Assembly: GCA_945870465.1 (NCBI GenBank)
Contig: CAMBSS010000077.1
Location: forward strand, 1 to 19,943
Direction of reading: 5' to 3'
Origin: Bordetella parapertussis
GTDB taxonomy: Bacteria; Pseudomonadota; Gammaproteobacteria; Burkholderiales; SG8-41
DNA: 19,943 nt
Position numbers and translations under genes: made by a program. The stretch's first letter is position 1. The number at the start of each line of letters is the position of its first letter. Of this stretch, positions 1 to 6,997 are shown in pieces. The notes under the pieces were generated by a model, which was given only the letters and a program-made list of their open reading frames with translations, did no database searches and had not been told where the DNA came from.

Positions 1-1
1 T

Positions 2-331
2 TCGGGAAAATTAAAGCCGATCGCCACCGGCGGCGCCACGCGCGCAGCCACGCTGCCCGACCTGCCGACCATCGCCGAAGCCGGCGTGCCGGGCTACGAC
101 GCCAGCAACTGGTGGGCGGTCGCGGCACCCGCGCATACGCCCGCCGCGACGATTGCCAAACTTAGCGCGGCGATCACGACGTACCTCAATATGCCGGAGA
201 CGCAAAAACGTTTCACCTCCGAAGGTGCTGAAGTGGATATCAAGACGCCGGCCGAACTTAAAAAAATGATACCGCTCGACATGGCAAAATGGGCCAAAGT
301 CGCCAAAGAAGCGGGCATGCGCGGCGAGTGA
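2..331 (+). CDS. Bug/TctC-family periplasmic substrate-binding protein, C-terminal part
   Basis: The reading frame is open from the window edge to TGA at 329-331, so only the last 109 codons are present and the start lies upstream. Near the visible start the translation reads PDLPTIAEAGVPGYDASNWW, the block found near the C-terminal third of Bug receptors (P-T-x-x-E-x-G-x-P-G-Y, then W and a loop of A-P-x-x-T-P). Two intact relatives at 12831-13844 and 15171-16124 carry the equivalent stretch. Bug proteins bind carboxylates or other small solutes in the periplasm, either for a TctAB transporter or as orphan receptors. No transporter gene is visible here. The ligand cannot be read from this fragment. 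Family assignment is firm. Confidence 0.88.
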   Translation, partial: SGKLKPIATGGATRAATLPDLPTIAEAGVPGYDASNWWAVAAPAHTPAATIAKLSAAITTYLNMPETQKRFTSEGAEVDIKTPAELKKMIPLDMAKWAKVAKEAGMRGE

Positions 332-383
332 GCGGGCGCGCGTCGTGCGCGAGGCGCGCATTACCGCAGGTTGAAAATCGTCC

Positions 384-527
384 ACCGCAAAGGACGCGAA
401 GGACGTAAAGGAAAGCCAAAAAAATGATCGGTAAGTAAATTTAATGCCGGCCACGCACGAAAAATAGCGAAAATTTATTCTTCATCCATTCTGAGCTTCT
501 CTTCGCGTCCTTTGCGTCCTTAGCGGT
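384..527. repeat. Inverted repeat flanking an AT-rich core (MITE-like)
   Basis: Arms at 384-414 and 497-527 are 31 bases each and roughly 80% complementary. Both are built from short units around AAGGACGC. The roughly 80 bases between them are AT-rich compared with the surroundings and hold no convincing ORF. The arrangement resembles a small non-autonomous or intergenic repeat element. No target-site duplication was recognised. The gap between the Bug fragment and the next gene (332-556) holds nothing else that I can see. Confidence 0.55.
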
Positions 528-556
528 TCAAGATTGAGTGATAATGGGTATTCATT

Positions 557-883
557 GTGGCAGCCCGCCATCACCACCACGTCTACGTCGTCCTACTGTC
601 GCAGGACGTGCTGTACGAACCGAAGCTCGTTAAATGCAATCCTGACTACGACCCCGCCAAGCCCTGTGTGTATGTCGGCATGACCGGACTCGATCCGGAC
701 GCGCGGTTCGACAAGCACAAGGCGGGCGTGCGCGCCAACCGCTACGTGAAGAAATATGGGCAGCGGTTGCTGCCCGGCCTCTACGAATGCTATAACCCGA
801 TGCCGTACGCCGCCGCTTGCGAAATGGAAGTCGAACTGGCGATCGCGCTGCGGGAAGCGGGTTATGGGGTCTGGCAGGCGTAG
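557..883 (+). CDS. GIY-YIG nuclease-like small protein
   Basis: The product is 108 aa, started at GTG 557; no stronger start was found and the Shine-Dalgarno is weak. The N-terminus MAARHHHHVYVVLL is followed by a loop and then PCVYVGMTGLDPDARFDKHK. This matches the GIY-YIG layout: first strand VYV at residues 9-11 in place of G-I-Y, second strand Y-V-G at 39-41, the helix arginine at R50 with H54 close by, and a candidate catalytic glutamate at E89 in CEMEVELA. The domain normally coordinates one metal and cleaves DNA. No DNA-binding domain is fused, so target and role are unknown. It stands alone between repeats. The 3' end carries a 36-bp tandem duplication that includes the stop codon. 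The assignment rests on motif order and is likely but not certain. Confidence 0.7.
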   Translation: MAARHHHHVYVVLLSQDVLYEPKLVKCNPDYDPAKPCVYVGMTGLDPDARFDKHKAGVRANRYVKKYGQRLLPGLYECYNPMPYAAACEMEVELAIALREAGYGVWQA

Positions 884-956
884 AGCTACATCACGCCCGA
901 CGTCCTCCGGCAGGCGTAGAGCGACATCACGCCCAGCGTCCTCCAGCAGGCGTAAG
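873..956 (+). repeat. 36-bp tandem repeat, 2.3 copies, covering the 3' end of the GIY-YIG gene
   Basis: Units begin at 873, 909 and 945 (the last partial) with period 36 and few mismatches. Each begins with GGCAGGCGTAG or a close variant. Because 36 is a multiple of three, each unit repeats the in-frame end Q-A-stop: TAG at 881, TAG at 917 and TAA at 953. The 233-base gap 884-1116 holds this repeat and a REP-like palindrome, and otherwise nothing recognisable. Confidence 0.75.
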
Positions 957-1007
957 TGGTCGATCGGCGTTCAAGTAGATTCAGGGAAGTCTGAAAAACA
1001 GCGGGTT

Positions 1008-1035
1008 CGTCGTTCCCGCGCAAGCGGGCATGACG
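1008..1035. repeat. REP-like palindrome, single unit
   Basis: The 28-base near-perfect palindrome has arms CGTCGTTCCCGC and GCGGGCATGACG around a short loop. The same unit occurs as an inverted pair at 3410-3480. It is a dispersed intergenic palindrome of the type common in proteobacteria and could form a hairpin in RNA. Confidence 0.7.
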
Positions 1036-1116
1036 ATAAATTAGAGCTGCCTTTGTGCTTGCGCGAAAATTTTATTCACGCATACTTGGCATGTCTGCAT
1101 CAACGAACTCAAACCT

Positions 1117-3396
1117 ATGTCGCGCCGCGAAGATCAACGTTTGACCACGGGCCATGGCCGTTACACCGCTGACTGGAACCTGCCGGACCAGCTGCATGCG
1201 GTATTTCTGCGTGCGGACCGCGCCCATGCTGAAATCGTCAGCCTGAACGCCACGCGCGCATTGGCGCATCCCGGCGTGAAGGCGGTGTTTACCGGTGAGG
1301 ACGCGCGCGCGGCCGGCTTCAAATCATTGCCCAACGTAGTCAATTACACGGGCAAAGACGGCCAGGCAATGCTGAAGCCCCTGCACCCGGTGCTGGCGCA
1401 AGGCCACGTGCGCTTCGTCGGCGAGGCGGTAGCGATGCTGGTTGCCGAATCGGCGGCAATTGCGGAAGACGCGCGTGATCTCATTGAAATCGAATACCGC
1501 GATCTGCCCGCCGTCGCCACGTTCGATGCCGCGACGGCTGCCGGCGCACCGCGGCTGCACGCCAACGTGCCCGGCAATCTCGCCTTCGAATATGAATCCG
1601 GCGACGAGCAGGCGACTGCCGCTGCGTTCGCGTGCGCTAAATATGTGAGCAAGGTTACGGTCGAAAGCCAGCGCCTCGTCGGCAATATGCTGGAGCCGCG
1701 TGCCTGTCTCGCCGCGTATGACGCGGCCAGCGGTGTTTACACTTTGCACCTGCCGCTGCAGGGCATAGGCGGCATGCGCGGCCAGCTTGCGGCGGTGACC
1801 GGGCTCGATAAAGAGAAGCTCGATATCGTCACGCAGGACGTCGGCGGCAGTTTCGGCGTGCACGGTGCCGCCTATCCTGAATATTTCGCGCTGATGCTGG
1901 CGGCACAAAAGCTCGCGCACCCGGTGAAATGGGTGGGTACGCGCAGTGAAATCTTCATGAGCGATTTCCAGGGACGCGCGCTGTCGCTCACCGGCGAACT
2001 GGCGCTCGATGCCGACGGCAAGATGCTGGCGATCCGTTTCGACGACCGTGCCGATCTCGGCGCGTATGCGGCGGCTTTCGGGCCGTATATCGCGACCAAG
2101 AATCTGACGATTACGATGGGCGGCGTTTATCGCATACCCGCAATGTATGCGCGCTCGCGCCTCGCCTATACCAATGCCACGCCGGTTTCGGCTTATCGCG
2201 GCGCGGGACGTCCCGATATTGCGTATGCCATCGAGCGGCTCGTCGATTATGCCGCGCATGAACACGGTTTCGACGGGCTCGAGTTGCGGCGCCGTAATTT
2301 CATTACGCGCGCGGCCATGCCGTACACCACGCCGAACGGCACTACCTACGACTCCGGGGATTTCTCGGCGGTGATGAAGGACGCGTTGAAGCATGCCGAC
2401 TGGTACGGTTTCGCAACGCGCCGCACGGCCAGCGAAAGCGCAGGCAAATTGCGCGGCATAGGCATCGCGACTTATCTCGAAGCGGGCGGCGGTGGCAGCG
2501 CGCCGAAGGACCAGGTCGCGGTCGAGTTCGATGCGGATGGCGGCATGAAATTATTCGCGGTCACGCATGCGTCGGGGCAGGGACATGAAACGGTGTTCCC
2601 GCAAATCGTTGCTGAAACTCTGGGAATAGATGCGGCGTTGATCCGCTTCGATCCGCAGACGCCTGCCGCCGCGTTGACGGGTAGCGGGACCGGCGGTTCG
2701 CGTGGCGCGCTGGGCACCGGCAGTGCGTTTCGCGTGCTCGGCGAAAAGCTGATCGGGATTGCGCGTCCGCACGCCGCGGCACAGCTGAAGGTCGAAGAGA
2801 GCCAGTTGCGCTACAGCGAAGGGAAATTCCACGCCGGCGACCGCTCGCTCGGTTTCATCGAACTCGCGCGCGCGCTGGCGGGTGCCACGCCGCACCCGCT
2901 GAATACGGTAGCGGAAGGCAGCTTCGGTGCGACCTATCCGAACGGCTGCCACGTCGCTGAAGTGGAAATCGATCGCGAGACGGGCATGGCAACCATCGCG
3001 CGCTACACGGCGGTCGACGATCTCGGCAACGTCATCAACCCGGTGCTGGTCGAAGGCCAGGTGCACGGCGGCGTGGTGCAGGGCGCGGGGCAGGTTTTCG
3101 GCGAGCACGCGATTTACGACGAGGCCACTGCGCAGCTGCTCACCGGCAGTTTCCAGGATTACACGATGCCGCGCGCCAGCATGCTGCGCGACATCGCAGT
3201 CCACGATTATCCGGTGCCGACGCCGACCAACGCGCTCGGCGCCAAGGGAGTGGGTGAATCCGGTTGCAGCGGTTCGTTGCCCGCGCTGGTCAATGCAACC
3301 GTAGATGCGCTGCGCCCTTTCGGCATCAACCATCTCGACATGCCCTTCACGCCGTCGAAACTCTGGCACGCGATGCGCGGCGCGCGAGCGCGCTGA
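1117..3396 (+). CDS. Molybdopterin-binding subunit of a xanthine dehydrogenase/CoxL-like molybdenum hydroxylase (form II signature)
   Basis: The product is 759 aa. The N-terminal part (about 10-120) is the a/b hammerhead domain (GRYTAD, HPV, FVGEAVA). Two molybdenum cofactor-binding domains follow. Visible motifs are GGSFG at 243-247, AYRGAGR at 359-365 (the loop that defines form II CoxL, as opposed to the AYxCSFR loop of true CO dehydrogenases), SGQGHE near 485, and KGVGESG with the catalytic base E714. These enzymes hydroxylate N-heterocycles, aldehydes or related substrates, with electrons leaving through [2Fe-2S] and FAD subunits. Neither subunit is encoded nearby, which is odd. The ATG at 1117 has no clear Shine-Dalgarno, and the protein begins about ten residues later than relatives usually do, directly at SRREDQRL. 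No better in-frame start exists. Substrate unknown; amidase and lactonase downstream suggest heterocycle catabolism, which is inference. Confidence 0.9.
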   Translation: MSRREDQRLTTGHGRYTADWNLPDQLHAVFLRADRAHAEIVSLNATRALAHPGVKAVFTGEDARAAGFKSLPNVVNYTGKDGQAMLKPLHPVLAQGHVRFVGEAVAMLVAESAAIAEDARDLIEIEYRDLPAVATFDAATAAGAPRLHANVPGNLAFEYESGDEQATAAAFACAKYVSKVTVESQRLVGNMLEPRACLAAYDAASGVYTLHLPLQGIGGMRGQLAAVTGLDKEKLDIVTQDVGGSFGVHGAAYPEYFALMLAAQKLAHPVKWVGTRSEIFMSDFQGRALSLTGELALDADGKMLAIRFDDRADLGAYAAAFGPYIATKNLTITMGGVYRIPAMYARSRLAYTNATPVSAYRGAGRPDIAYAIERLVDYAAHEHGFDGLELRRRNFITRAAMPYTTPNGTTYDSGDFSAVMKDALKHADWYGFATRRTASESAGKLRGIGIATYLEAGGGGSAPKDQVAVEFDADGGMKLFAVTHASGQGHETVFPQIVAETLGIDAALIRFDPQTPAAALTGSGTGGSRGALGTGSAFRVLGEKLIGIARPHAAAQLKVEESQLRYSEGKFHAGDRSLGFIELARALAGATPHPLNTVAEGSFGATYPNGCHVAEVEIDRETGMATIARYTAVDDLGNVINPVLVEGQVHGGVVQGAGQVFGEHAIYDEATAQLLTGSFQDYTMPRASMLRDIAVHDYPVPTPTNALGAKGVGESGCSGSLPALVNATVDALRPFGINHLDMPFTPSKLWHAMRGARAR

Positions 3397-3409
3397 TTGT
3401 CCTTGCCCT

Positions 3410-3480
3410 CGTCATGCCCGCGCAGGCGGGCATCCAGAAGCAGTTAAATTCCCTGGGTTCCCGCCTTCGCGGGAACGACG
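3410..3480. repeat. Paired inverted REP-like palindromes
   Basis: Left unit 3410-3440 and right unit 3451-3480 are each a palindrome (GCCCGCGCAGGCGGGC and TTCCCGCCTTCGCGGGAA) and are inverted relative to one another. They lie 13 bases after the stop of the molybdopterin subunit gene. The pair can fold as two hairpins or one long one and may stabilise or end the upstream mRNA. The remaining gap to 3614 holds only a weak promoter candidate. Confidence 0.75.
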
Positions 3481-3560
3481 AAAGTAGAATTTTCCGGACA
3501 TCCTTTTATTTTTAAATGGGCTACCGGTCTTGCGGGTCGAGGCTGCGTACGCAGACGCTG

Positions 3561-3575
3561 TTGACAGGTTAGAAT
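3561..3575 (+). promoter_or_regulatory. Possible promoter of the AtzG-like/amidase unit
   Basis: TTGACA (3561-3566) and TAGAAT (3570-3575) lie 40-54 bases before the ATG at 3615, but only three bases apart, so they cannot be the -35 and -10 of one promoter. TAGAAT is the better -10 candidate. A standard -35 is not visible at 16-18 bases from either element. Weak call. Confidence 0.3.
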
Positions 3576-3614
3576 CATGTCGTCGATCAGACTGCAGAAT
3601 TTCCGGAGGAAATC

Positions 3615-3818
3615 ATGGCGGTAAAGAAAACGGCCGAACCGAGGCCCGAGGCGGGTGCGCTTGCGCGCGCAGTGGGGTTGGGCAAAGCGGCCCAACAGTT
3701 TCCGCAGGACGTCGCGGTCGCGATAAAAAGCGCGGAGCAGACACGCGCCGCGCTGGGCAAACTGGATGACGTCGTGGCCGAACCGTGGCCGCCGATGCGC
3801 GTGCGGGGCATGCCATGA
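3615..3818 (+). CDS. AtzG-like (DUF4089-type) small amidase partner
   Basis: The product is 67 aa from ATG 3615, with a strong Shine-Dalgarno (CCGGAGGAAATC) directly before it. It is short, helical and alanine-rich, and ends in LDDVVAEPWPPMRVRGMP. This resembles the AtzG family, whose members are about 70 aa, end in a D-x-x-x-E-P-x-P-x-R-like tail, and form a complex with the amidase AtzE. The family is a reduced relative of the GatC subunit that wraps around GatA. The stop TGA 3816-3818 overlaps the ATG 3815 of the amidase (ATGA), the arrangement expected for two subunits made in equal amounts. The assignment is from length, tail motif and context and is tentative. No transmembrane segment or signal peptide is seen. 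Confidence 0.55.
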   Translation: MAVKKTAEPRPEAGALARAVGLGKAAQQFPQDVAVAIKSAEQTRAALGKLDDVVAEPWPPMRVRGMP

Positions 3819-5227
3819 AAGAACTGCATTGGCTGACTGCCGCCGAAATCAGCGCCGAGTACGCCGCGCGCCGTCTCTCGCCGGTCGAACTCGTCAAAGC
3901 GCTGCTCGACCGCATTGCGAAGCTCGAACCGCAGATGCACGCGTTTATCAAAGTCGATGGCGAAGCAGCGCTGGCATCCGCGCGGCAAGCGGAGCAGGAA
4001 ATTTCCGCGGGGCGCATACGCGGGCCGCTGCACGGCGTGCCGGTCGGCATCAAGGACATCATCGACATGGCCGGCCAGCCGACGACCTGCCACTCGAAAG
4101 TCCTGCTCAAGAACGTGGCGCGCAAGGATGCCGAAGTCATCAGCCGCCTGCGCGCGGCCGGCGCCATCATGATGGGCAAGTTGTCGCTGCATGAGTTTGC
4201 GATCGGTGGCCCGTCGTTCGACTTGCCGTTTCCGCCCGCGCGCAATCCGTGGAACACCAATCACCATCCCGGCGGTTCGTCGTCGGGCTCGGGCACCGCG
4301 CTCGCGGCAGGCTTCCTGCCGATTGCGCTGGGCACCGATACCGGCGGCTCAATTCGCAATCCCGCGGGGACTTGCGGTGTGGTCGGCCTCAAGCCGACTT
4401 ATGGGCTGGTGTCGCGGCGCGGCGTATTTCCGCTCGCGTTTTCGCTCGACCATATCGGGCCGATGACGCGCTCGGTGCGCGACATCGCGCTGGCGCTCGA
4501 CGTCCTGGCCGGACACGATGCACAGGACCCGGGCAGTGCGGCGGTTACGCACGGCAATTTCGGCGCCGATCTCGACCGCGGCGTGCGCGGGCTGCGCATC
4601 GGCTTCGTGCGTCACTTCCACGAGTCCGACGAGATTGCCCATCCGGAAGTTACCGCGGCGCTGGACGAGGTAGTCAAAGTATTGAAGCGCGAAGGCGCCG
4701 TGGTGCGCGACATACAGTTGCCGCGCCTGCAGGATATCGCCGCGGTGCAGCGCGTCTACATGATGTCCGAATCGTGGGCGGTGCACTCCCAATGGCTGGG
4801 CGAGCGGCCCGGCGACTATGCCGAGACGTCGCGGCGCAAGCTGATGGCCGGCGCTTTCCTGTCCGCCGGCGATTACGTGCACGCGCAGCAGCGCCGCCTG
4901 CAACTGCTGGACGCCGTGAACCGCGCGTTTGGTGAAGCCGATATTCTGCTGTGCGCCAATTCATTCGATCCCGCCTGCCGCATCGACGACGTCGCGGAAG
5001 TCGCGCGCACCTATCCGCGGCAGGCACGCGCCGCGTTCAATCTAACCGGCCATCCGGCGCTTGCGATGATATGCGGGCTGTCGAAGGCCGGGTTGCCGAT
5101 AGCCGTGCAAATGGTCGGCCGCGCGTTTGATGAAGTCACGGTGCTGCGCGCGGCTGCCGCGTACGAGCGCGCGACCGATTGGCATACGCGCCGGCCGCCG
5201 ATCAATAAAACCGGTAAAGCGAAGTAA
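3815..5227 (+). CDS. Amidase signature family hydrolase
   Basis: The product is 470 aa, started at ATG 3815 (MKELHWLTAAEIS). The ATG overlaps the upstream stop and has GGGG six bases before it; an in-frame GTG at 3785 would add ten atypical residues. The Ser-cisSer-Lys triad is visible: K80 in VGIKDIID, S155 in GGSSSGSG, and nucleophile S179 in GTDTGGSIRNPAG. The spacings of 75 and 24 residues equal those in FAAH (K142, S217, S241). Family members hydrolyse linear or cyclic-derived amides, or work as GatA and AtzE. The preceding AtzG-like gene makes an AtzE-type two-subunit hydrolase the best guess, and no GatB is nearby. The natural substrate is unknown. Probably cytoplasmic, since no signal peptide is present. 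Confidence 0.92.
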   Translation: MKELHWLTAAEISAEYAARRLSPVELVKALLDRIAKLEPQMHAFIKVDGEAALASARQAEQEISAGRIRGPLHGVPVGIKDIIDMAGQPTTCHSKVLLKNVARKDAEVISRLRAAGAIMMGKLSLHEFAIGGPSFDLPFPPARNPWNTNHHPGGSSSGSGTALAAGFLPIALGTDTGGSIRNPAGTCGVVGLKPTYGLVSRRGVFPLAFSLDHIGPMTRSVRDIALALDVLAGHDAQDPGSAAVTHGNFGADLDRGVRGLRIGFVRHFHESDEIAHPEVTAALDEVVKVLKREGAVVRDIQLPRLQDIAAVQRVYMMSESWAVHSQWLGERPGDYAETSRRKLMAGAFLSAGDYVHAQQRRLQLLDAVNRAFGEADILLCANSFDPACRIDDVAEVARTYPRQARAAFNLTGHPALAMICGLSKAGLPIAVQMVGRAFDEVTVLRAAAAYERATDWHTRRPPINKTGKAK

Positions 5228-5339
5228 TGAGTGATGGGTAATGGAGCGATGGGTGATGAGCGATGAGTGATTGATGGGTAATGAGCGATGGGTGATGAGT
5301 GAATTTACCCATTCCCCATTCCCCCATCACCCATTCCTG
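5228..5339. repeat. Degenerate GATGGGTGATGA-type low-complexity repeat with inverted tail
   Basis: Directly after the amidase stop, short purine-rich units such as ATGAGTGATGGGTA and GCGATGGGTGATGA recur several times on the plus strand up to about 5301. From 5308 to 5337 the complementary motif (CCCATTCCCCATT, CCCATCACCCATTC) follows. The two halves could fold into an imperfect hairpin. This is slippage-prone intergenic DNA; no gene is in it. Confidence 0.65.
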
Positions 5340-5359
5340 ATTCATAAAGGAGGAGCGTC

Positions 5360-5398
5360 ATGCCGGGTCGCCGTATGTTGATGAGGTCAGCCAGATGA
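5360..5398 (+). CDS. 12-codon leader ORF of the lactonase gene
   Basis: ATG 5360 has the best ribosome-binding site of this region (AAAGGAGGAGCGTC directly before it) and opens the peptide MPGRRMLMRSAR, ended by TGA 5396-5398. That stop overlaps the ATG of the lactonase at 5395 (ATGA). The strong site is about 40 bases from the lactonase start, too far to serve it directly, so ribosomes probably enter here and re-initiate. The peptide has no run of one regulatory amino acid. It could be a translational coupling device or a short regulatory leader. It is also possible that the lactonase start uses its own weak GAGG at 5383-5386. Confidence 0.5.
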   Translation: MPGRRMLMRSAR

Positions 5399-6561
5399 GC
5401 AAAGTAGCGTTGTACGCAAGCGTGGGCGCCGAACTTACGCGCTATGAAGTCGATGTTGAAGGTTGCGTGCTGACCAAGCGCGAGAGCGTGACTTTGCCGG
5501 CAGGCGTGCATTACGCGTGGCCGCACGCGTCGCGCCGCCATCTTTATGTTGCGACGAGCAGCAGCGCGTCGGGCACCGGCCCGGCCGGCACCGACCACCA
5601 TGTGAGCGCTTTCAGCATAGATCCTGCAAGCGGCGCGTTGAAGCCGCATGGCAAGCCGATTCCGCTGCCGATGCGCCCCATCCACATGACCACCGATATT
5701 CCATCGGAACACGTGCTGGTTGCATTCAACAACCCGAGCGCGCTGCACATCTACCGCATCAATCCGGATGCGACGCTGGGCGACGAAGTCAAACAGGCAG
5801 AGGATCTGGACTTCGGCATTTACGCCCACCAGGTACGCGTGACGCCGGACAACCGGCTCGCCATCCTGGTCGTGCGCGGCAACGAAGGCACGCCAACCAA
5901 GCCCGAAGACCCGGGCGCGCTGAAAGTTTTCGACTACAAAAACGGCGTGCTGACCAACGAGGTTGCGATCGCGCCCAATGGCGGCAAAGGATTCGGACCG
6001 CGGCATCTCGATTTTCATCCGGCCAAGCCGTGGATGTACGTGTCAATCGAAACGCAGAACAAGATGTACATGTTCAAAATGGAAGATGGCCGGATCAACC
6101 CGGAGATCGCTTTTCGCGCGGAGACGCTGGCCGAGCCGCAGAACATCAGGGCGCGCCAGGCGGCCTCCGCGGTGCACGTGCATCCGAACGGCCGTTATCT
6201 ATACGGCGCGAACCGCGCCCAGGAGAAGATCGACTTCCAGGGCAAGAAGGTTTTCAAAGGCGGCGAAAACAGCATTGTCGTGTATTCGCTCAACCAGTCC
6301 ACCGGTGAGCCTACGCAGATCCAGAACATCGAGACGCGGAAAATTCATCCGCGCACTTTTCACATCGACCCGAGCGGCCGCATGCTGGTTGCACAGCACA
6401 ACCTGCCTGTGAACGTGCGCGACGGCGACAACGTGCGCACTGTCGCCGCCGGATTGTCGGTGTTCCGCATAGCCGCCGACGGCAAGCTCGAATTCGTGCG
6501 CGAATATGATGTCGACGTCGGCGACAAAGTTATGTTCTGGATGGGGATGGTGGCGTTGTAA
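5395..6561 (+). CDS. Beta-propeller lactonase family protein (6-phosphogluconolactonase-like)
   Basis: The product is 388 aa. Repeated blade-like blocks are visible: HASRRHLYVATSS, VSAFSIDPASGALKPHGKPI, GFGPRHLDFHPAKPWMYVS, SAVHVHPNGRYLYGANR, SIVVYSLNQSTGEPTQIQ and PRTFHIDPSGRMLVAQ. Such blocks (D/H-P-x-G-R-x-L-Y, then V-Y-x-x-x-x-x-T-G-x) are typical of the seven-bladed lactonase family that includes Pgl. Members open sugar lactones or muconolactone-type rings; the substrate here is not determined. No signal peptide is seen. It is probably translated by coupling to the 12-codon leader ORF. It is the last plus-strand gene before a strong terminator and may share a transcript with the amidase 168 bases upstream. 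ATG 5395 fits the family start well. Confidence 0.85.
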   Translation: MSKVALYASVGAELTRYEVDVEGCVLTKRESVTLPAGVHYAWPHASRRHLYVATSSSASGTGPAGTDHHVSAFSIDPASGALKPHGKPIPLPMRPIHMTTDIPSEHVLVAFNNPSALHIYRINPDATLGDEVKQAEDLDFGIYAHQVRVTPDNRLAILVVRGNEGTPTKPEDPGALKVFDYKNGVLTNEVAIAPNGGKGFGPRHLDFHPAKPWMYVSIETQNKMYMFKMEDGRINPEIAFRAETLAEPQNIRARQAASAVHVHPNGRYLYGANRAQEKIDFQGKKVFKGGENSIVVYSLNQSTGEPTQIQNIETRKIHPRTFHIDPSGRMLVAQHNLPVNVRDGDNVRTVAAGLSVFRIAADGKLEFVREYDVDVGDKVMFWMGMVAL

Positions 6562-6598
6562 TCAAGCGGGGCGGGGCGGTGGCGCGACCCGAAACGGG

Positions 6599-6635
6599 AA
6601 AAGGCGGGCGAGCGAAATTTTCCCGCCCGCCTTTT
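6599..6635. terminator. Rho-independent terminator, probably bidirectional
   Basis: A 12-bp stem pairs 6599-6610 (AAAAGGCGGGCG) with 6624-6635 (CGCCCGCCTTTT), around a 13-base loop, and is followed by further T residues to 6637. It lies 38 bases after the lactonase stop. Read on the minus strand, the same stem ends in TTTT, so it can also end the convergent MXKDX gene at 6649-6834. Confidence 0.88.
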
Positions 6636-6648
6636 TTGCGGCTGGCGT

Positions 6649-6834
6649 TTACTTCTTCATTTCGTCCTTTTTCATCATGCCGTCCTTCTTCATCTCGTCT
6701 TTCTTCATCATGCCGTCTTTCTTCATTTCATCTTTTTTCATCATGCCGTCTTTTTTCATGTCGTCCGCGGCGTAAGCGCCCGCCATCGACATCGCCATAC
6801 AACCTGCAAATACCATCGTCACCAGCTTTTTCAT
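6649..6834 (-). CDS. Secreted pentapeptide MXKDX repeat protein
   Basis: The product is 61 aa. A signal peptide is clear: MKK, a hydrophobic core (LVTMVFAGCMAMSMAG) and an AYA-ADD cleavage site around residue 23. The mature part is three copies of MKKDGMMKKDE plus MKK, i.e. alternating M-K-K-D-G and M-K-K-D-E pentapeptide-like units. This matches the small periplasmic MXKDX repeat family of betaproteobacteria, whose function is not known to me. The composition is extreme: Met, Lys and Asp/Glu make up nearly all of the mature chain. Shine-Dalgarno AAGAGGAA precedes the ATG at 6834. It is monocistronic and convergent with the lactonase, sharing the terminator. Its methionines could bind metal or scavenge oxidants, but that is speculation. 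Confidence 0.85.
   Translation of the reverse strand: MKKLVTMVFAGCMAMSMAGAYAADDMKKDGMMKKDEMKKDGMMKKDEMKKDGMMKKDEMKK
6652..6759 (-). repeat. 33-bp coding tandem repeat in the MXKDX gene
   Basis: Three full units of 33 bases plus nine bases encode three identical copies of MKKDGMMKKDE and a trailing MKK. The units differ only at synonymous positions (for example TTC/TTT in the complementary lysine codons), so the peptide is kept identical while the DNA drifts. Confidence 0.85.
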
Positions 6835-6997
6835 GATTGTTCCTCTTGAGGTTTAATGCCGGAAAGCGGCGTGGCGGCGCTTCCGGCTGCTTCCGCGTCT
6901 CGCGATCGCGGTCTTAAATTCAATGCGCCACCCGGGATAGTCGCCGCAGCGCCCGAATCCTTACCGCCGGCGCATCGGACGGACGGATAACCCGCCC

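Noticed and set aside
1324..2394. 356-codon minus-strand ORF opposite the molybdopterin subunit gene
   Set aside because: Antisense shadow of a protein with complete family motifs; no domain recognised.
3395..3614. REP pair considered as insertion sequence ends
   Set aside because: Only 71 bases long with no transposase; the same palindrome occurs singly at 1008-1035, which fits a dispersed REP-like element.
3785..3814. Upstream GTG start for the amidase
   Set aside because: It adds ten residues unlike the family, whereas ATG 3815 overlaps the upstream stop and gives the usual MKELHWLTA start.
5228..5339. Low-complexity repeat considered as a terminator
   Set aside because: Hairpin pairing is imperfect and there is no T tract at its 3' side.
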